Of a stretch of 64,000 bases of DNA, positions 42,409 through 51,745 are shown piece after piece. The position numbers and the translations under genes are program-made. The stretch lies in contig JAFLEH010000010.1 in assembly GCA_017301995.1 (NCBI GenBank), positions 62,001 through 126,000 on the forward strand, read 5' to 3'. The DNA is from Verrucomicrobiota bacterium (GTDB lineage: Bacteria; Verrucomicrobiota; Verrucomicrobiia; Verrucomicrobiales; Akkermansiaceae). The stretch's first letter is position 1, and each line of letters begins with the position of its first letter. The notes under the pieces are model-generated. The model was not told the DNA's origin. It did not search any database and saw only the letters and a program-made list of their open reading frames with translations.

Positions 42409-43297
42409 CCGCCGCCAAATCCGCGAAGCCGTCGTCCAATTTCTCTACTGTGCCGACCTCGAAGGCGGCCCGGAACCCACCGCCGTACGCGAGCCGTTCT
42501 GGGATTTCATCACGGAATCCGACCGCCGCAGCCTGCATGTGGCCACCTTCCGCACCGTCGCCCATCTCGCCGAAGGCCGGGAGAACCGGTTGGAGGATTT
42601 CCACCAGCGCCTCGCGGTGGCGGCCTCCCATCTCGCGGCCTATCCGGAAGCCGATTCGCTCCGCGGCGCGCTCAACCGCGCCGCCGAACTGGAAAGCGCA
42701 TGGACGGCGGCCTTCAACGCCCTCGAACGCGAACCGCTGGACGACACCGACAAGTCCCAGGTCGCGGACCGGTTCAGCCGGGGACTAACGAAATTGTTCG
42801 CCATCGACCAGGAACTCGACGCCACCCGCCGGCGGTTCCTAACCGGAATGGAGGATCATCCCGCCCTGCGCTCCGCCCTCGAGCCGGTCGCGGGCTGCCT
42901 GCGCCGGCTCAGCCGGATCTCCGACCGCATGCGGATGGTCGAACACCCGGAGCATTTCCCCGATCAGGCGAATCTATCGAAACTGCGGGAGTCGATCAGC
43001 TCTCTGGAAACCCTGCGCCGCGAGGCCGACCGCACCGTGGACGCGGTGCTGGCTAACAAAGCAATGCTCGACGCGGAACTTGCCGCGGTGGTGGAGAACT
43101 ACTCGCCGGAGCGCATCGACCCCGTGGACCGCGCGGTGCTGCGCCTCGCGGCCTACGAACTCGCGAAAACCGACACGCCGGTGAGCGTGGTGCTCAACGA
43201 GGCGATCGAACTCGCCCGGCGCTTCGGCACCAGCGACTCCCACCGTTTCGTCAACGGTCTGCTGGACCCGCTGGCCAAGCGCCTGCGAAAGTGCTAG
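42401..43297 (+). CDS. nusB: Transcription antitermination factor NusB with a large internal insertion
   Basis: The 298-residue product is about twice normal NusB length. Residues 1-20 ([20 protein letters not shown]) and 219-298 are canonical: [61 protein letters not shown]. The roughly 190 residues between are helical and charged and replace the usual helices 2-4. NusB with NusE supports rRNA antitermination. Start is the ATG overlapping the ribH end. The insertion may be lineage-specific. Confidence 0.85.
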   Translation: MANRRQIREAVVQFLYCADLEGGPEPTAVREPFWDFITESDRRSLHVATFRTVAHLAEGRENRLEDFHQRLAVAASHLAAYPEADSLRGALNRAAELESAWTAAFNALEREPLDDTDKSQVADRFSRGLTKLFAIDQELDATRRRFLTGMEDHPALRSALEPVAGCLRRLSRISDRMRMVEHPEHFPDQANLSKLRESISSLETLRREADRTVDAVLANKAMLDAELAAVVENYSPERIDPVDRAVLRLAAYELAKTDTPVSVVLNEAIELARRFGTSDSHRFVNGLLDPLAKRLRKC

Positions 43298-43337
43298 TGT
43301 AGCCCGCCAAGCGGATTGCCAATTATCCGGAAACTCC

Positions 43338-43446
43338 TTTGATTGACGATTGAGGATTGACGATTTTTGATTGTTGATCTGAGGGAGCGGCACCTCTACA
43401 TCCAATCACCCGTTCAAAAATCAACAATCATCAATCGTCAATCATG
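43338..43446. repeat. Imperfect long inverted repeat between nusB and the thioredoxin-fold gene
   Basis: The left arm (43338-43380, starting TTGATTGACGATTGAGGATT) and right arm (43415-43443, ending TCATCAATCGTCAATC) are nearly reverse complements and made of GATTGACGATT-like units. The 35-bp middle is GC-rich. It lies between convergent genes and could act as a bidirectional terminator, or be a mobile-repeat relic. Confidence 0.55.
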
Positions 43447-43500
43447 TCTCTTGAATTGCCTTCTGTAAGGCGGCCTACACCAAGGGGCGGCACCCTTCCT

Positions 43501-44775
43501 TCACTTCTTCCGATCCGCGAGCGCCTTTTCGATGGCCTTGGCAAGTTCCGGACCGCGGATGTCCTTGTTGCGGATGATCGTACCGGTGTCGCCGTCCACC
43601 AGCATCATGTGGGGGATCGAGTGGATCCCGTAGAGCTTGGCGGTCGCCGCGCCCCAGAAACCGCCGTCATACACCTGTTGCCAGGTCATGCCCTTTGACT
43701 TGGTTAGAGCGGTGATCTTCTCCTCCATCTGCTCGCGGTCCAGCGAGATGCCGAGCACCTCCAACCCCTGATCGTGATACTTCTGATAGGCGGCGACCAC
43801 ATTGGGCACTTCGGCCAGGCACGGACCGCACCAGGTGGCCCAGAAGTCGATCAGAACCAGCTTGCCCTTGAAGTCGTCGGGGAACTTCACGTCCTTTCCG
43901 TCCACCGTTTTGCCGGCGAACGCGGGCGCCTTTTGTCCGGGGGAAAGGTCCGGACCCGCGGGTTTGGCCGGAGCGGCGGGTTTCTCTCCCGGGACCACCG
44001 TTACCACCGCATCGGCGGTGATGGAGCTGACTTTCCACCATTTTCCATCTGCCTCGAATGGACGGGACGGCACCACGGTTTCCGTTCTGCCATCGGGTTT
44101 GCCGTCGCCGTTCAGATCCAGCCACAGCAGCGGATTGTGCCAGGTGTCGCTGGAAAGCCGCATGTCGCCGGTGCATCCGGCGTCATCCAACACCGCAGGC
44201 ACCATCCGGTCGCCCACTTTCACCTCGCCCTTGTAGCCGTAGTCGGAGAAATACGACATCTGGATCCGGTTGCCGCCACCCGGCATCTTCGCGTTCATCA
44301 CATAAAACCCCAACCGGCCCGGCTTCGGACCGCTCGCGAACGGAATCGTCACCATCGCCTTCGCGGAGTGGGTCGTGCTCTTGGTCCCGTCCGGACGCTC
44401 GCGGGTGATTGCTTCCAGCTCGATCCCTCCATCGTCGGTTAGATCGCCGTTCGCATTGCCATCCACCCACATTTTGACCGGCTTTTCGTCCTCGAAATCG
44501 AGCAGCACCGCGATTGTCGCCGCGGTTTTTTCCGGGCCGATCCGGAACGTGCCATACTGCGGCTTTTTCAAGCCGTCCGGTGCCTTTTTGACTTCCGCAG
44601 GCGACTTGGTTTCGAGCCTGATCGGATTGGGCCGGTAGCCGGTGATCAGATCGTGGACACCGGACTCCATGTATTTGAGCGGTGCGGGTTCGTCGGCGAA
44701 AACCAGAGCGGTTCCCGAAAGCATTGCCGCGCATCCGAGGCCGGCCCGATGGATGGAAGGGGTGTGATTCATCAT
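43501..44775 (-). CDS. Secreted TlpA-like thioredoxin-fold protein
   Basis: A 424-residue protein with a signal peptide (to about ALVFA). Its beta-rich N-terminal 260 residues hold two Ca-loop-like motifs (DGNANGDLTDDGG and DLNGDGKPDG). The C-terminal TlpA/AhpC-type thioredoxin domain (about 280-424) contains LVLIDFWATWCGPCLAEVP with the WCGPC redox site and GIHSIPHMMLVD with the cis-proline. It likely works as a thiol-disulfide oxidoreductase in the periplasm. Its N-terminal partner domain is of unknown function. Confidence 0.82.
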   Translation of the reverse strand: MMNHTPSIHRAGLGCAAMLSGTALVFADEPAPLKYMESGVHDLITGYRPNPIRLETKSPAEVKKAPDGLKKPQYGTFRIGPEKTAATIAVLLDFEDEKPVKMWVDGNANGDLTDDGGIELEAITRERPDGTKSTTHSAKAMVTIPFASGPKPGRLGFYVMNAKMPGGGNRIQMSYFSDYGYKGEVKVGDRMVPAVLDDAGCTGDMRLSSDTWHNPLLWLDLNGDGKPDGRTETVVPSRPFEADGKWWKVSSITADAVVTVVPGEKPAAPAKPAGPDLSPGQKAPAFAGKTVDGKDVKFPDDFKGKLVLIDFWATWCGPCLAEVPNVVAAYQKYHDQGLEVLGISLDREQMEEKITALTKSKGMTWQQVYDGGFWGAATAKLYGIHSIPHMMLVDGDTGTIIRNKDIRGPELAKAIEKALADRKK

Positions 44776-44823
44776 GGGAGCACCCTACCCACAACCGGAT
44801 TGCCGCGCAACCCCGGATTTTAT

Positions 44824-45873
44824 CTAACGAACCGGCGCGGCCGGCGGTTTTTCCTCGCCCCGGATGTATCGCCCGACCTGCCGCAGCGTCCGCACGTCGA
44901 TCTCGCGCAGCCGCCCCGCATAATCCGGCCCCACATCGAGCGCGAACACATTGCCGAATTTCACCGCTCCCTGATAGTCCGCGTAAATTTTCTCCGCCGG
45001 GAGGCACAGTCCGTCGTGCTCCGGCAGCGAGTAGAACCACATCGCGCCGCCCTTGTGCTCCGGGAGAATCGGATAGGTGAACTCGGCGATCCGATAGCTG
45101 GACGACGCCGGGCGGTCCATGTGCTTGCCTGCGGCCGATTGGTCGTCCAACGGACCGGGGCGGCCCATTTCGCCAAGCCGGATGTCCGCGCCTTCCTGTT
45201 CGCCGTTGTTGAACCCCACGAAACACCGGGGCTGGAACGATTTCACCCATGAGATCGTTTCCCGGTGGCTCAGCCCGCCATCGCCCACCGCGTGGTCGAA
45301 CCAGATATATTCCACGTCGCCGTATCGGGTTAGCAGCTCCTTCAGTTGGGCTTTTTTCTTTTCCGGATCATAACCGCCGTTGGCCCGGCGCTTGCGGCCG
45401 TCCGGAAAGTCCGGCGAATCCCATTCGCCTTCGGAAAAATACAGGGCGAGCCGGATCCCGTGCCGGTCGCAGGATTTCCGAAGCTCCGCCAGAACGTCTC
45501 GGCCCAGCGGACTTTTGGTCACCTTGCGCTCCGTGGTGGCCGTATCCCAGAGGCAGAAACCGTCGTGATGTTTGGTTAGAAAAAGGATATAGCCCATGCC
45601 CGCCTCCTTGGCGGTGCGCGCCCATTGGTCGGTGTCGCAGCCGGTTGGCTTGAAAAGCGCGATGTCCTTGACGCCCGGCGTCCATTCCTTTCCGGAGAAC
45701 GTGCTGAAGCTCCAGCAAACGAACATCCCGAACCGCAGGCCCTGCAACTCCTTCACCCGCTCCTCGCTCACCGGCGGCGGCACCGCGGGCGCTTCGGCCG
45801 CCCGAACCAGAGGATTTCCCAAAAAACAAACGGCGGAAACGAGCAATGACGGAAGGAAAAGGACGGCTTTCAT
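44824..45873 (-). CDS. GH29-family alpha-L-fucosidase-like enzyme
   Basis: The 349-residue protein starts at the ATG at 45873 with a signal peptide (ending LVRAAEA). The GH29 barrel shows RFGMFVCWSFSTFSGKEWTPG, YILFLTKHHDGFCLWDTATTERKVTKS, LRKSCDRHGIRLALYFSEGEWD and VEYIWFDHAVGD; D in WFD is the expected nucleophile. The C-terminal beta domain is short, as in a subgroup of GH29-like proteins. It would remove fucose from polysaccharides outside the cell. It sits in a carbohydrate-active neighbourhood with a sulfatase. Confidence 0.82.
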   Translation of the reverse strand: MKAVLFLPSLLVSAVCFLGNPLVRAAEAPAVPPPVSEERVKELQGLRFGMFVCWSFSTFSGKEWTPGVKDIALFKPTGCDTDQWARTAKEAGMGYILFLTKHHDGFCLWDTATTERKVTKSPLGRDVLAELRKSCDRHGIRLALYFSEGEWDSPDFPDGRKRRANGGYDPEKKKAQLKELLTRYGDVEYIWFDHAVGDGGLSHRETISWVKSFQPRCFVGFNNGEQEGADIRLGEMGRPGPLDDQSAAGKHMDRPASSSYRIAEFTYPILPEHKGGAMWFYSLPEHDGLCLPAEKIYADYQGAVKFGNVFALDVGPDYAGRLREIDVRTLRQVGRYIRGEEKPPAAPVR

Positions 45874-45989
45874 GGCGAATCGGAAATGACGGACGGGAAT
45901 CACCCCGGATACGTCCCTCTGAGGCGGATTCTTTCTTCGCCGCCGAACCATCGGCGCGATCACGCGCCCTCAAACCCGCCGCCCGCGGG

Positions 45990-46063
45990 TGGTAGTCCTG
46001 CCTGGATTCGAACCAAGACTAGCAGAGTCAGAATCTGATGTGCTACCATTACACTACAGGACT
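45990..46063 (-). tRNA. tRNA-Gln (CTG anticodon)
   Basis: On the minus strand the 74-nt gene has acceptor arms AGTCCTG/CAGGACT, anticodon loop TTCTGAC (CTG, reads CAG), T-arm loop TTCGAAT, and an encoded CCA. It is the downstream member of a tandem pair. Confidence 0.92.
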
Positions 46064-46103
46064 GTCCGGGGCGATCTCAGCGCCATTTGCCGGGAAAGTC
46101 AAG

Positions 46104-46174
46104 TAGCCTCACTAGGATTCGAACCTAGAATAACGGAATCAAAATCCGGGGTGTTACCATTACACTATGAGGCT
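46104..46174 (-). tRNA. tRNA-Gln (TTG anticodon)
   Basis: The 71-nt minus-strand gene has acceptor arms AGCCTCA/TGAGGCT, D-arm TAGTGTAATGGTAACAC, anticodon loop TTTTGAT (TTG, reads CAA) and T-arm loop TTCGAAT. No encoded CCA. It lies 40 bp upstream of the other tRNA-Gln, probably co-transcribed. Confidence 0.92.
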
Positions 46175-46403
46175 GTTGGCTGCGCGGCGCGGGAAATTAC
46201 ACCGCCCGATCCGGGTTTGGCAATACGGATTTGCAAAGAAATTGCGGCCGGCGCGCGCGGACGGAGCGGCAAATGTGTGGCTTGATCGTGGACAGGATCC
46301 GCCAGGCTTTGGCGGAGCGGTGTCCGCGGGGTGGGAGCCGCGAATGGAGTTTGGCAGGCGGTCTTTTCCGCGACTGGATGCCAAGGCGGCGGTCTCCGCC
46401 GGT
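46175..46403. other. Gap between sulfatase and tRNA-Gln pair
   Basis: No gene is evident. TCCGCCAGGCTTTGGCGGA near 46308-46326 forms a 7-bp hairpin with a 5-nt loop, perhaps part of a dispersed repeat or a weak terminator for the sulfatase gene; no T-run follows. Confidence 0.35.
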
Positions 46404-47798
46404 TCAGGGTTTGCCCGGATAGGCGGGCTTTCCGGACTCGGCGGCCTTGAAGGCGGCCGGGGTGTCGAGCGGAATGCCGGGGTCGAGTTGGTCGGCGAGG
46501 TGCTTGTCGAGCGCGGCGGCGAGGCGGGCTTTGGTGGCGGTGTGGGCCGGATCGTCGGCGAGGTTGGTCATTTCAAAGCGGTCCGCGGACGTGTGATAGA
46601 GCTGTTCGGCAGGCCGCCGGAGGAAACGTTCCACCAGCATCAGATGGCGGGGTTTCTCGGTCGAGCTGAACACCCACGAGTCCCAATACGGGTTGTGTTC
46701 GTCGGAGCCCATCAGGTGTTTCTCGATATAGATTTTCTCCGGCGAGAGGTTGCGGATGTAGTGCCATTCGCCGTCGCTGACCGAGCGGATCGGATAGGGC
46801 GGGCCTTCCGGATAGTTGTTGTGCATTCCATAGACGAAATCGCGGTGGCGTTCGGATCGGCCGCGCAGAACCGCGGCGAAGCTGGTGCCGTCGAATGCGG
46901 CGGGATCGGGCGTTCCTCCGGCCAGTTCGATCAGGGTCGGCAGGACATCGGCGTATTGGATGAGCGCCCGCGTGCGGCGGTTTGTGGCCACGACGCCGGG
47001 CCAGCGGGCGATGACCGAGGTGTGGAGGCCGCTGTCCCAGTTGGTCCACTTGCATCCCGGAAACTGGGCCCCCTGTTCGCTGGTGAAAAGGACAAGCGTG
47101 TCGCCGGACCTCCCTGATTTTTCCAACATATCAAGCAACTCGCCGACCTGGCCGTCCATATAAGTGATTTCCGCGAGATAGCGGGAGAACGACTGCCGGG
47201 TGGCGGGTGTGTCCGCCAGATAGGGAGGCAGTTTGAGCCTGGCGGGCGGATAGGCCGTGGCATCGCCCATCACCCAGGGAACATGTGGCTCGGTTAGGGC
47301 AACGACCAGACAGAACGGCTGAGCCGCGTCGCGCGAGACAAACTCCCGGACGCCTGCCAGATCGTGCGGCAGGGTGGGTTCGCGGACGCAGTTGTCGTCG
47401 AAACCGTGGACCCGTTCGAAGGCATAGACCGAATCGGGTTTGACGTGGGTTTTCCCGGCGATGCCGACGCGGTAGCCGAGTTTTGTGAGATAGTGGGGCA
47501 TGGCCAGGGTGCCGGGGCGGCTGGTGCCCTGGTTCCAGGCGCATCCGTTGCGCAGCGGCATGCGGCCGGTGTAGAGTTCGGATCGGCAGGGGGCGCACAT
47601 CGACATGCCGAGGTAGGCGCGTTCGAAGAGCGTTCCCTGGTTGGCAAGCGAGTCGAGGTTGGGAGTTTTGGCGTTCTCTCCGCCGTGGAACGACAGATCG
47701 GTGTGGGTGCAGTCGTCGGCCATGATGACCAGCACGTTGGGTTTCCCCATCCCGAGGGAAGGCAAGGCAATAAGGCAGGCGGCGAGGAGCGCTTTCAT
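46404..47798 (-). CDS. Secreted type I sulfatase
   Basis: The 464-residue protein has a signal peptide (about 1-18) and then the sulfatase core KPNVLVIMADDCTHTDLS (metal-binding DD). The modification motif is C68-A-P-C-R72 followed by SELYTGR; C68 would be turned into formylglycine. Further core elements are GKTHVKPDSVYAFERVHGFD, TEPHVPW and FTSEQGAQFPGCKWTNWDSGLH. It hydrolyses sulfate esters of polysaccharides in the periplasm or outside. The formylglycine-generating-enzyme-like gene at 57942-58916 is distant and probably unrelated. Confidence 0.9.
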   Translation of the reverse strand: MKALLAACLIALPSLGMGKPNVLVIMADDCTHTDLSFHGGENAKTPNLDSLANQGTLFERAYLGMSMCAPCRSELYTGRMPLRNGCAWNQGTSRPGTLAMPHYLTKLGYRVGIAGKTHVKPDSVYAFERVHGFDDNCVREPTLPHDLAGVREFVSRDAAQPFCLVVALTEPHVPWVMGDATAYPPARLKLPPYLADTPATRQSFSRYLAEITYMDGQVGELLDMLEKSGRSGDTLVLFTSEQGAQFPGCKWTNWDSGLHTSVIARWPGVVATNRRTRALIQYADVLPTLIELAGGTPDPAAFDGTSFAAVLRGRSERHRDFVYGMHNNYPEGPPYPIRSVSDGEWHYIRNLSPEKIYIEKHLMGSDEHNPYWDSWVFSSTEKPRHLMLVERFLRRPAEQLYHTSADRFEMTNLADDPAHTATKARLAAALDKHLADQLDPGIPLDTPAAFKAAESGKPAYPGKP

Positions 47799-47866
47799 GA
47801 GGAAACGCCACCGTGAGGCCGGTCTGATGGAGCGTCAAGCGCCCCGTGCGGGGGGAGGTCCGCCGG

Positions 47867-48847
47867 CTATTTCCCCAAATCCAAGGTGAACAGCAGGACC
47901 CTTCCTTCGAGCATGCACGGCAGCGCGAGGGTGGTGGTATCCGGCTGATAGAGAAAGTCCGCAGGGCCGCCAACTTCGCCGATTTCGAGTGGCACGGAGA
48001 TTCCCACACCTTCCTCGGCGTCGAGGTGGGTCAGATAGAGTTTGCCGCCGGGTTTGAAGTCCACCCAGTCGGTGTGAAGGACGCCCGAGGGTTCGCCGTC
48101 CTTGGTGAGGATGGCGAGGCCATCGAGGTAGCCGTTCTTGATCGGAAACGCCTCGTCGTTTTCCTCGACGGTACCTTCGGACATGTCCTTTTCCAGTTCG
48201 AACGCCCGCACGGAGCCGTTGGGTTTTTCGTCGGCACCCCATTCGGCGACAAGCAGATAGGCATCCTCCGAGGTGATGAAGGACAGGCCGTTGGGGCCTT
48301 TCGGGGGCACGTCGAACTTGATAGGCGTCGCCGATTTGGCGGCGATGTCCACCTTGTAAACGGCGTTGGTATCGGTCGCGGAGACAAACAGGGTGCCCTT
48401 GGGACCGGCGCAGACATCGTTCAGGAACTTTACGCCGTCCTTGGCAAAGGACAGTTCGAAAGTCTTCTCCTTGGTGGCGGGATTGAAGCCCAGAAGCACA
48501 TCCACGTCACAAACATAGAGTGTGCCGCCGGTGACCAGCATGCCTTTGGGGGCATTGAGGCCGTCGATGAAATGGAAATCCGGGTCCTCGCCCTTCGGCC
48601 CCATCCGGCTGATGAACCCGTCGCCGTCCTTTTCCATCGGCTTGAGTTCCTTGCCGACGTTGGAGACGAAAAGGTGGCCGGAATCTGCGGCGACGCTTTC
48701 CGGACTGGAAAATCCCTTGATTTCGGCAACACGGGTCAGCTTGGGCTTGGGGGCGGCGGGTTTCGGGTCGTCTTCGGCCAGGGCGGTGCCGAGAAACGGG
48801 ATGCCGAGAACGGTCAGAATGAGGGTGGGGGATTTCCGGATTTTCAT
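47867..48847 (-). CDS. Secreted SMP-30/NHL-type beta-propeller protein
   Basis: The 326-residue protein from the ATG at 48847 has a signal peptide (to ALAED). Repeated propeller blades such as ESVAADSGHLFVSNVG, APKGMLVTGGTLYVCDVD, NDVCAGPKGTLFVSATDTNAVYKVD and GLSFITSEDAYLLVAEWG resemble SMP-30/gluconolactonase folds. Catalytic metal ligands are not clear, so it may bind rather than cleave. The start overlaps the stop of the upstream cysteine-rich gene by 4 bp. Confidence 0.75.
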   Translation of the reverse strand: MKIRKSPTLILTVLGIPFLGTALAEDDPKPAAPKPKLTRVAEIKGFSSPESVAADSGHLFVSNVGKELKPMEKDGDGFISRMGPKGEDPDFHFIDGLNAPKGMLVTGGTLYVCDVDVLLGFNPATKEKTFELSFAKDGVKFLNDVCAGPKGTLFVSATDTNAVYKVDIAAKSATPIKFDVPPKGPNGLSFITSEDAYLLVAEWGADEKPNGSVRAFELEKDMSEGTVEENDEAFPIKNGYLDGLAILTKDGEPSGVLHTDWVDFKPGGKLYLTHLDAEEGVGISVPLEIGEVGGPADFLYQPDTTTLALPCMLEGRVLLFTLDLGK

Positions 48848-49518
48848 GGTGTGGTGGGGGTGGCTGGTTGTTGTTTCGCGGCGACGAGGCACTCGGCCAC
48901 AAAGTGGTTGCACGGGGAGGCGCAGAGCAGGGGAATGGTGGATTCCGGGGAAACGGTGCAAGCGTGTCCCTTGCAGGTGCTCGCCGGGCTGGGAATCAGC
49001 GGCTGGGTGGGGGAGATCGACCACAGGATTTTCCGCGCACAGCCTGGACCGGAGGCACAGGTTGCCGCCACCAGCACCTGGGCGCGTTCGTCGTGGATCA
49101 TTTTCGCCCGGCGGTACATGCCGGTCTGTCGGTCGAGTTTCTCACGCAGGTTTTCAATCTCCAGCGTGCCGTCGCGATGGCTCAGCCACATCCCGAGCGC
49201 CGCCGGGTAGAATTGGTCCAGCGCCAACCGGAGGTCGGTGCACGACCGCAGGATCATCACCCACCCGCGCTTCAGGTTGCGCAGGGCTTTGAGAAACCGA
49301 TACTCGCCGTCCTCTGAAAACAGGGAAATCTGGCGGGCGGACGAGGGGCCTTCGAAGGTCTCCAAACCTCCGTGGTCGGGCAAGGCCGCCAACGAAGCAT
49401 CCGTGTGATGACTTAATTTGAAGCAATCGTTGGAATCAAATGATTGAATTGAAATTTCCCCGATCCGGTTGACTCCGGAGCGGACGGCTTCGAGCAGGGC
49501 GGCGGTGCTGTCTCTCAT
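48844..49518 (-). CDS. DR2241-like Fe-S cluster protein
   Basis: The 224-residue protein has an N-terminal domain with a LALDQFYPAALGMWLSHRDGTLEIENLREKLDRQTGMYRRA stretch. It ends in a cysteine-rich region (CASGPGCARK, CKGHAC, LLCASPCNHFVAEC) suited to a 4Fe-4S cluster. In DR2241-type proteins such a domain is fused to a CbiX chelatase; here the chelatase-like gene lies immediately upstream, 39 bp away, as a separate gene. A role with CbiX in cofactor metal handling is inferred. Confidence 0.65.
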   Translation of the reverse strand: MRDSTAALLEAVRSGVNRIGEISIQSFDSNDCFKLSHHTDASLAALPDHGGLETFEGPSSARQISLFSEDGEYRFLKALRNLKRGWVMILRSCTDLRLALDQFYPAALGMWLSHRDGTLEIENLREKLDRQTGMYRRAKMIHDERAQVLVAATCASGPGCARKILWSISPTQPLIPSPASTCKGHACTVSPESTIPLLCASPCNHFVAECLVAAKQQPATPTTP

Positions 49519-49557
49519 GAATGGAAAAGCTGTGAAAACGGTTGCATTCTGTTGATT

Positions 49558-50376
49558 TCAAGCGCCTTTATGGTTCTGATCGAAGTCGTGAACCTGATCG
49601 AGAATGACGTCGGCGATGTGAAGTTCGGTACCGATGGCGGACGAATAAAACAACTGTTTGTCGCGGAGATGGTGGGGATTATGGCGAAAGACTTCGCGCT
49701 GGCTGGCGGCTGGGCCGACGTCGGGTTCGATCCCGAGCAGCACCGGAATATCCTGGTAGGAATGGAGCCCATCCGAAATGAAAAACGGGACAACCACCAC
49801 ATTTGGCGTGGGAGAAAGCTTGTCCCACTCGGCGATGAACGGTTGTTCTTCCATGTAGGCGTCGCAGACGGCGGCGTAGCCGGCGCCGGATTTCAGGATG
49901 TGCTCCACTTGGTCGCGGATGGCCTTGGTGGAATTCTGGTTCAGGCCCGTGCCGTGGCCGGTGATGATGAGAGTGGTGGCCGAGGGATCGACGTCCGGCG
50001 CCACCTCGCGGGCTCGCGCCAGAAGCAGGCCGGTCATCGAGGGGTGGATGCCCACCGGCAGACAGTAGTGGAACGTTTTCCCGTCGCGGACCGTGGTGGG
50101 TCCGGTGAGCCTGAGTTCGCGGGGGATCACTTCCTGGGTGAAATAGCCCTCGGATATGAAGTCGGGGACCACATAGACCTCATCGGAGTCGATCAGATGG
50201 ATCGCGTCGCGCATCGAGGGTTCCTCTTTCCAGAAGCAGCAGTGGACTTCCGCGAACAGCCCGCGCGACCGGATTTCTTCGGCGTGTTCGAAGTAGGGCG
50301 TGGAGGAATCCGGGTTCTGGGTCGAGCCATGGCCGACGATGAGAAGGGCGGAATGCGGTTTGGGAGCGATGGACAT
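49558..50376 (-). CDS. cbiX: CbiX/SirB-like sirohydrochlorin chelatase-family protein
   Basis: The 272-residue protein starts at ATG 50376 (MSIAPKPHSALLIVGHGST). Two related halves each contain a chelatase signature: ALLIVGHGSTQNPDSS with FAEVHCCFWKEEPSM, and TLIITGHGTGLNQNS with CDAYMEEQPFI. VYVVPDFISEGYF and VVVVPFFISDGLH are the paired strands. The histidine in each GHG is the likely metal ligand. It is probably involved in siroheme or cobalamin ring metallation, together with the downstream Fe-S protein. Confidence 0.75.
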   Translation of the reverse strand: MSIAPKPHSALLIVGHGSTQNPDSSTPYFEHAEEIRSRGLFAEVHCCFWKEEPSMRDAIHLIDSDEVYVVPDFISEGYFTQEVIPRELRLTGPTTVRDGKTFHYCLPVGIHPSMTGLLLARAREVAPDVDPSATTLIITGHGTGLNQNSTKAIRDQVEHILKSGAGYAAVCDAYMEEQPFIAEWDKLSPTPNVVVVPFFISDGLHSYQDIPVLLGIEPDVGPAASQREVFRHNPHHLRDKQLFYSSAIGTELHIADVILDQVHDFDQNHKGA

Positions 50377-50551
50377 GCGGGTTGGTTTGGAGCCGCAACC
50401 ATGATGCCAAACGCCGGAAATGCAAGCGAGGGAAGGCGAAACTCTCCACCTCGTGCGGGGGATCCGCGTCCGATCCGGTCCGGCGGGGCGACCGTTGGAC
50501 ATCGCGGCATCGCGCTTGGCAATGGCCTGGGCGTGAACGAGGATGTGTGAC

Positions 50552-51745
50552 CTACCAGATCCGCTTCAGCGCGCGGGCGTGTTCGTCGGCCATCTTGTGG
50601 ATCAATTTGCGGCGTTCCGGGGTGTCCGTTTTCAGAATTTCCAACATTTTCTCCAGTCCCTCCACCACGTGATGCAGGGATGCGAGGATCATGCGGACCG
50701 GCGGCAAGGTTCCCATATAAGGATGGATGAAACGCCGGATGGGGCCGTATTGAGGTTCGGAAAAAATCGCTTCGGTTTGATCGCGGATGTCCGCGATCTG
50801 TTCCTTGAGAACGGCGCAGTACACCTTGAGCTTCCGGTCGCTGGCGCTGGCGAGGTTGCCGGCTTCCTCGCCCAACCACTCCATCTCGATCTGCAGCATA
50901 TCGCGCAGGTCGTTGGCGGCGTAGGCTGTGGTGAGGCGTTTCATCCAGGATTCCTTGTGGGCCTTGGCTTCGGGATCGGTCTCCAGATCGGGATGCAGCA
51001 CTTTGGCCAATTGTTTGAAAAGCGATTTCAGATCGTTTTTCTTCGCCTCCTCGGCTTCCTGCCTGCGGCGTTCTTTTTCCAATTGGGCTTTGGTGGGTTT
51101 GCGGGCGCGGGGCGGCGGCGGCGGGTTCGCCTCGAATTCGCGTTCGGCCGCTTCGATCCGCTCGTGGAGCATGCGCTCGTATTCATGCGGATCCGCCGTG
51201 GGATCGAGTCCCGAGAGGTCGATGTTCACGCCCGCCTGCCGCGCCATGGATTCTATCACTTCGCGCATCATGTCGAACTCTTCGGATGCCAGGTTGTCCT
51301 CGATCTGGCGGCTGCGGCTCGGTCCGAGATCATCCACGGTTTTTTCGAGTTCCGCGATCTCGTCCGCAGTGAGGCCGACCGGGTCATTCAACAATTCCTG
51401 GCCCTTCGCACTCATGAGATCGGTCAGCGCGCCGAGGCGTTTGGGAGTGAGTTTCATGCGATCAACGGCACGTTCCGTGGCGCGGAGGATATTGAGGTTC
51501 GCGCGGTTTTCCCGTTCCGCCAGCGGCATGATATCCCGGTTGATTTCCGCAAGCTGTCGGTCGAGTTTGGCCCGCTGGGCGGCCATTTTGGAGCGAGCGG
51601 TTTCCAGCTTTTTCATGAGCTTGTTGAACTCCGTCTGGACGGGGCTCAGGGAGGCTCCGCGCTCCGGCACGAGGGTGAGCGAATTCGCCCGTATCCGGGT
51701 GGTGGCATCGCCGAGGTCGAGGTTCGGTTCCGGTGTCTCATTCAT
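50552..51745 (-). CDS. Coiled-coil protein with a C-terminal J-like domain
   Basis: A 397-residue cytoplasmic protein. Residues about 35-90 are a coiled coil (FNKLMKKLETARSKMAAQRAKLDRQLAEI). After a proline/lysine linker, about residues 245-300 read LKSLFKQLAKVLHPDLETDPEAKAHKESWMKRLTTAYAANDLRDML, a J-domain-like helix pair with the HPD motif. A helical C-terminus follows. It could recruit DnaK to a specific client. No operon partner; the gene stands alone. Confidence 0.7.
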   Translation of the reverse strand: MNETPEPNLDLGDATTRIRANSLTLVPERGASLSPVQTEFNKLMKKLETARSKMAAQRAKLDRQLAEINRDIMPLAERENRANLNILRATERAVDRMKLTPKRLGALTDLMSAKGQELLNDPVGLTADEIAELEKTVDDLGPSRSRQIEDNLASEEFDMMREVIESMARQAGVNIDLSGLDPTADPHEYERMLHERIEAAEREFEANPPPPPRARKPTKAQLEKERRRQEAEEAKKNDLKSLFKQLAKVLHPDLETDPEAKAHKESWMKRLTTAYAANDLRDMLQIEMEWLGEEAGNLASASDRKLKVYCAVLKEQIADIRDQTEAIFSEPQYGPIRRFIHPYMGTLPPVRMILASLHHVVEGLEKMLEILKTDTPERRKLIHKMADEHARALKRIW

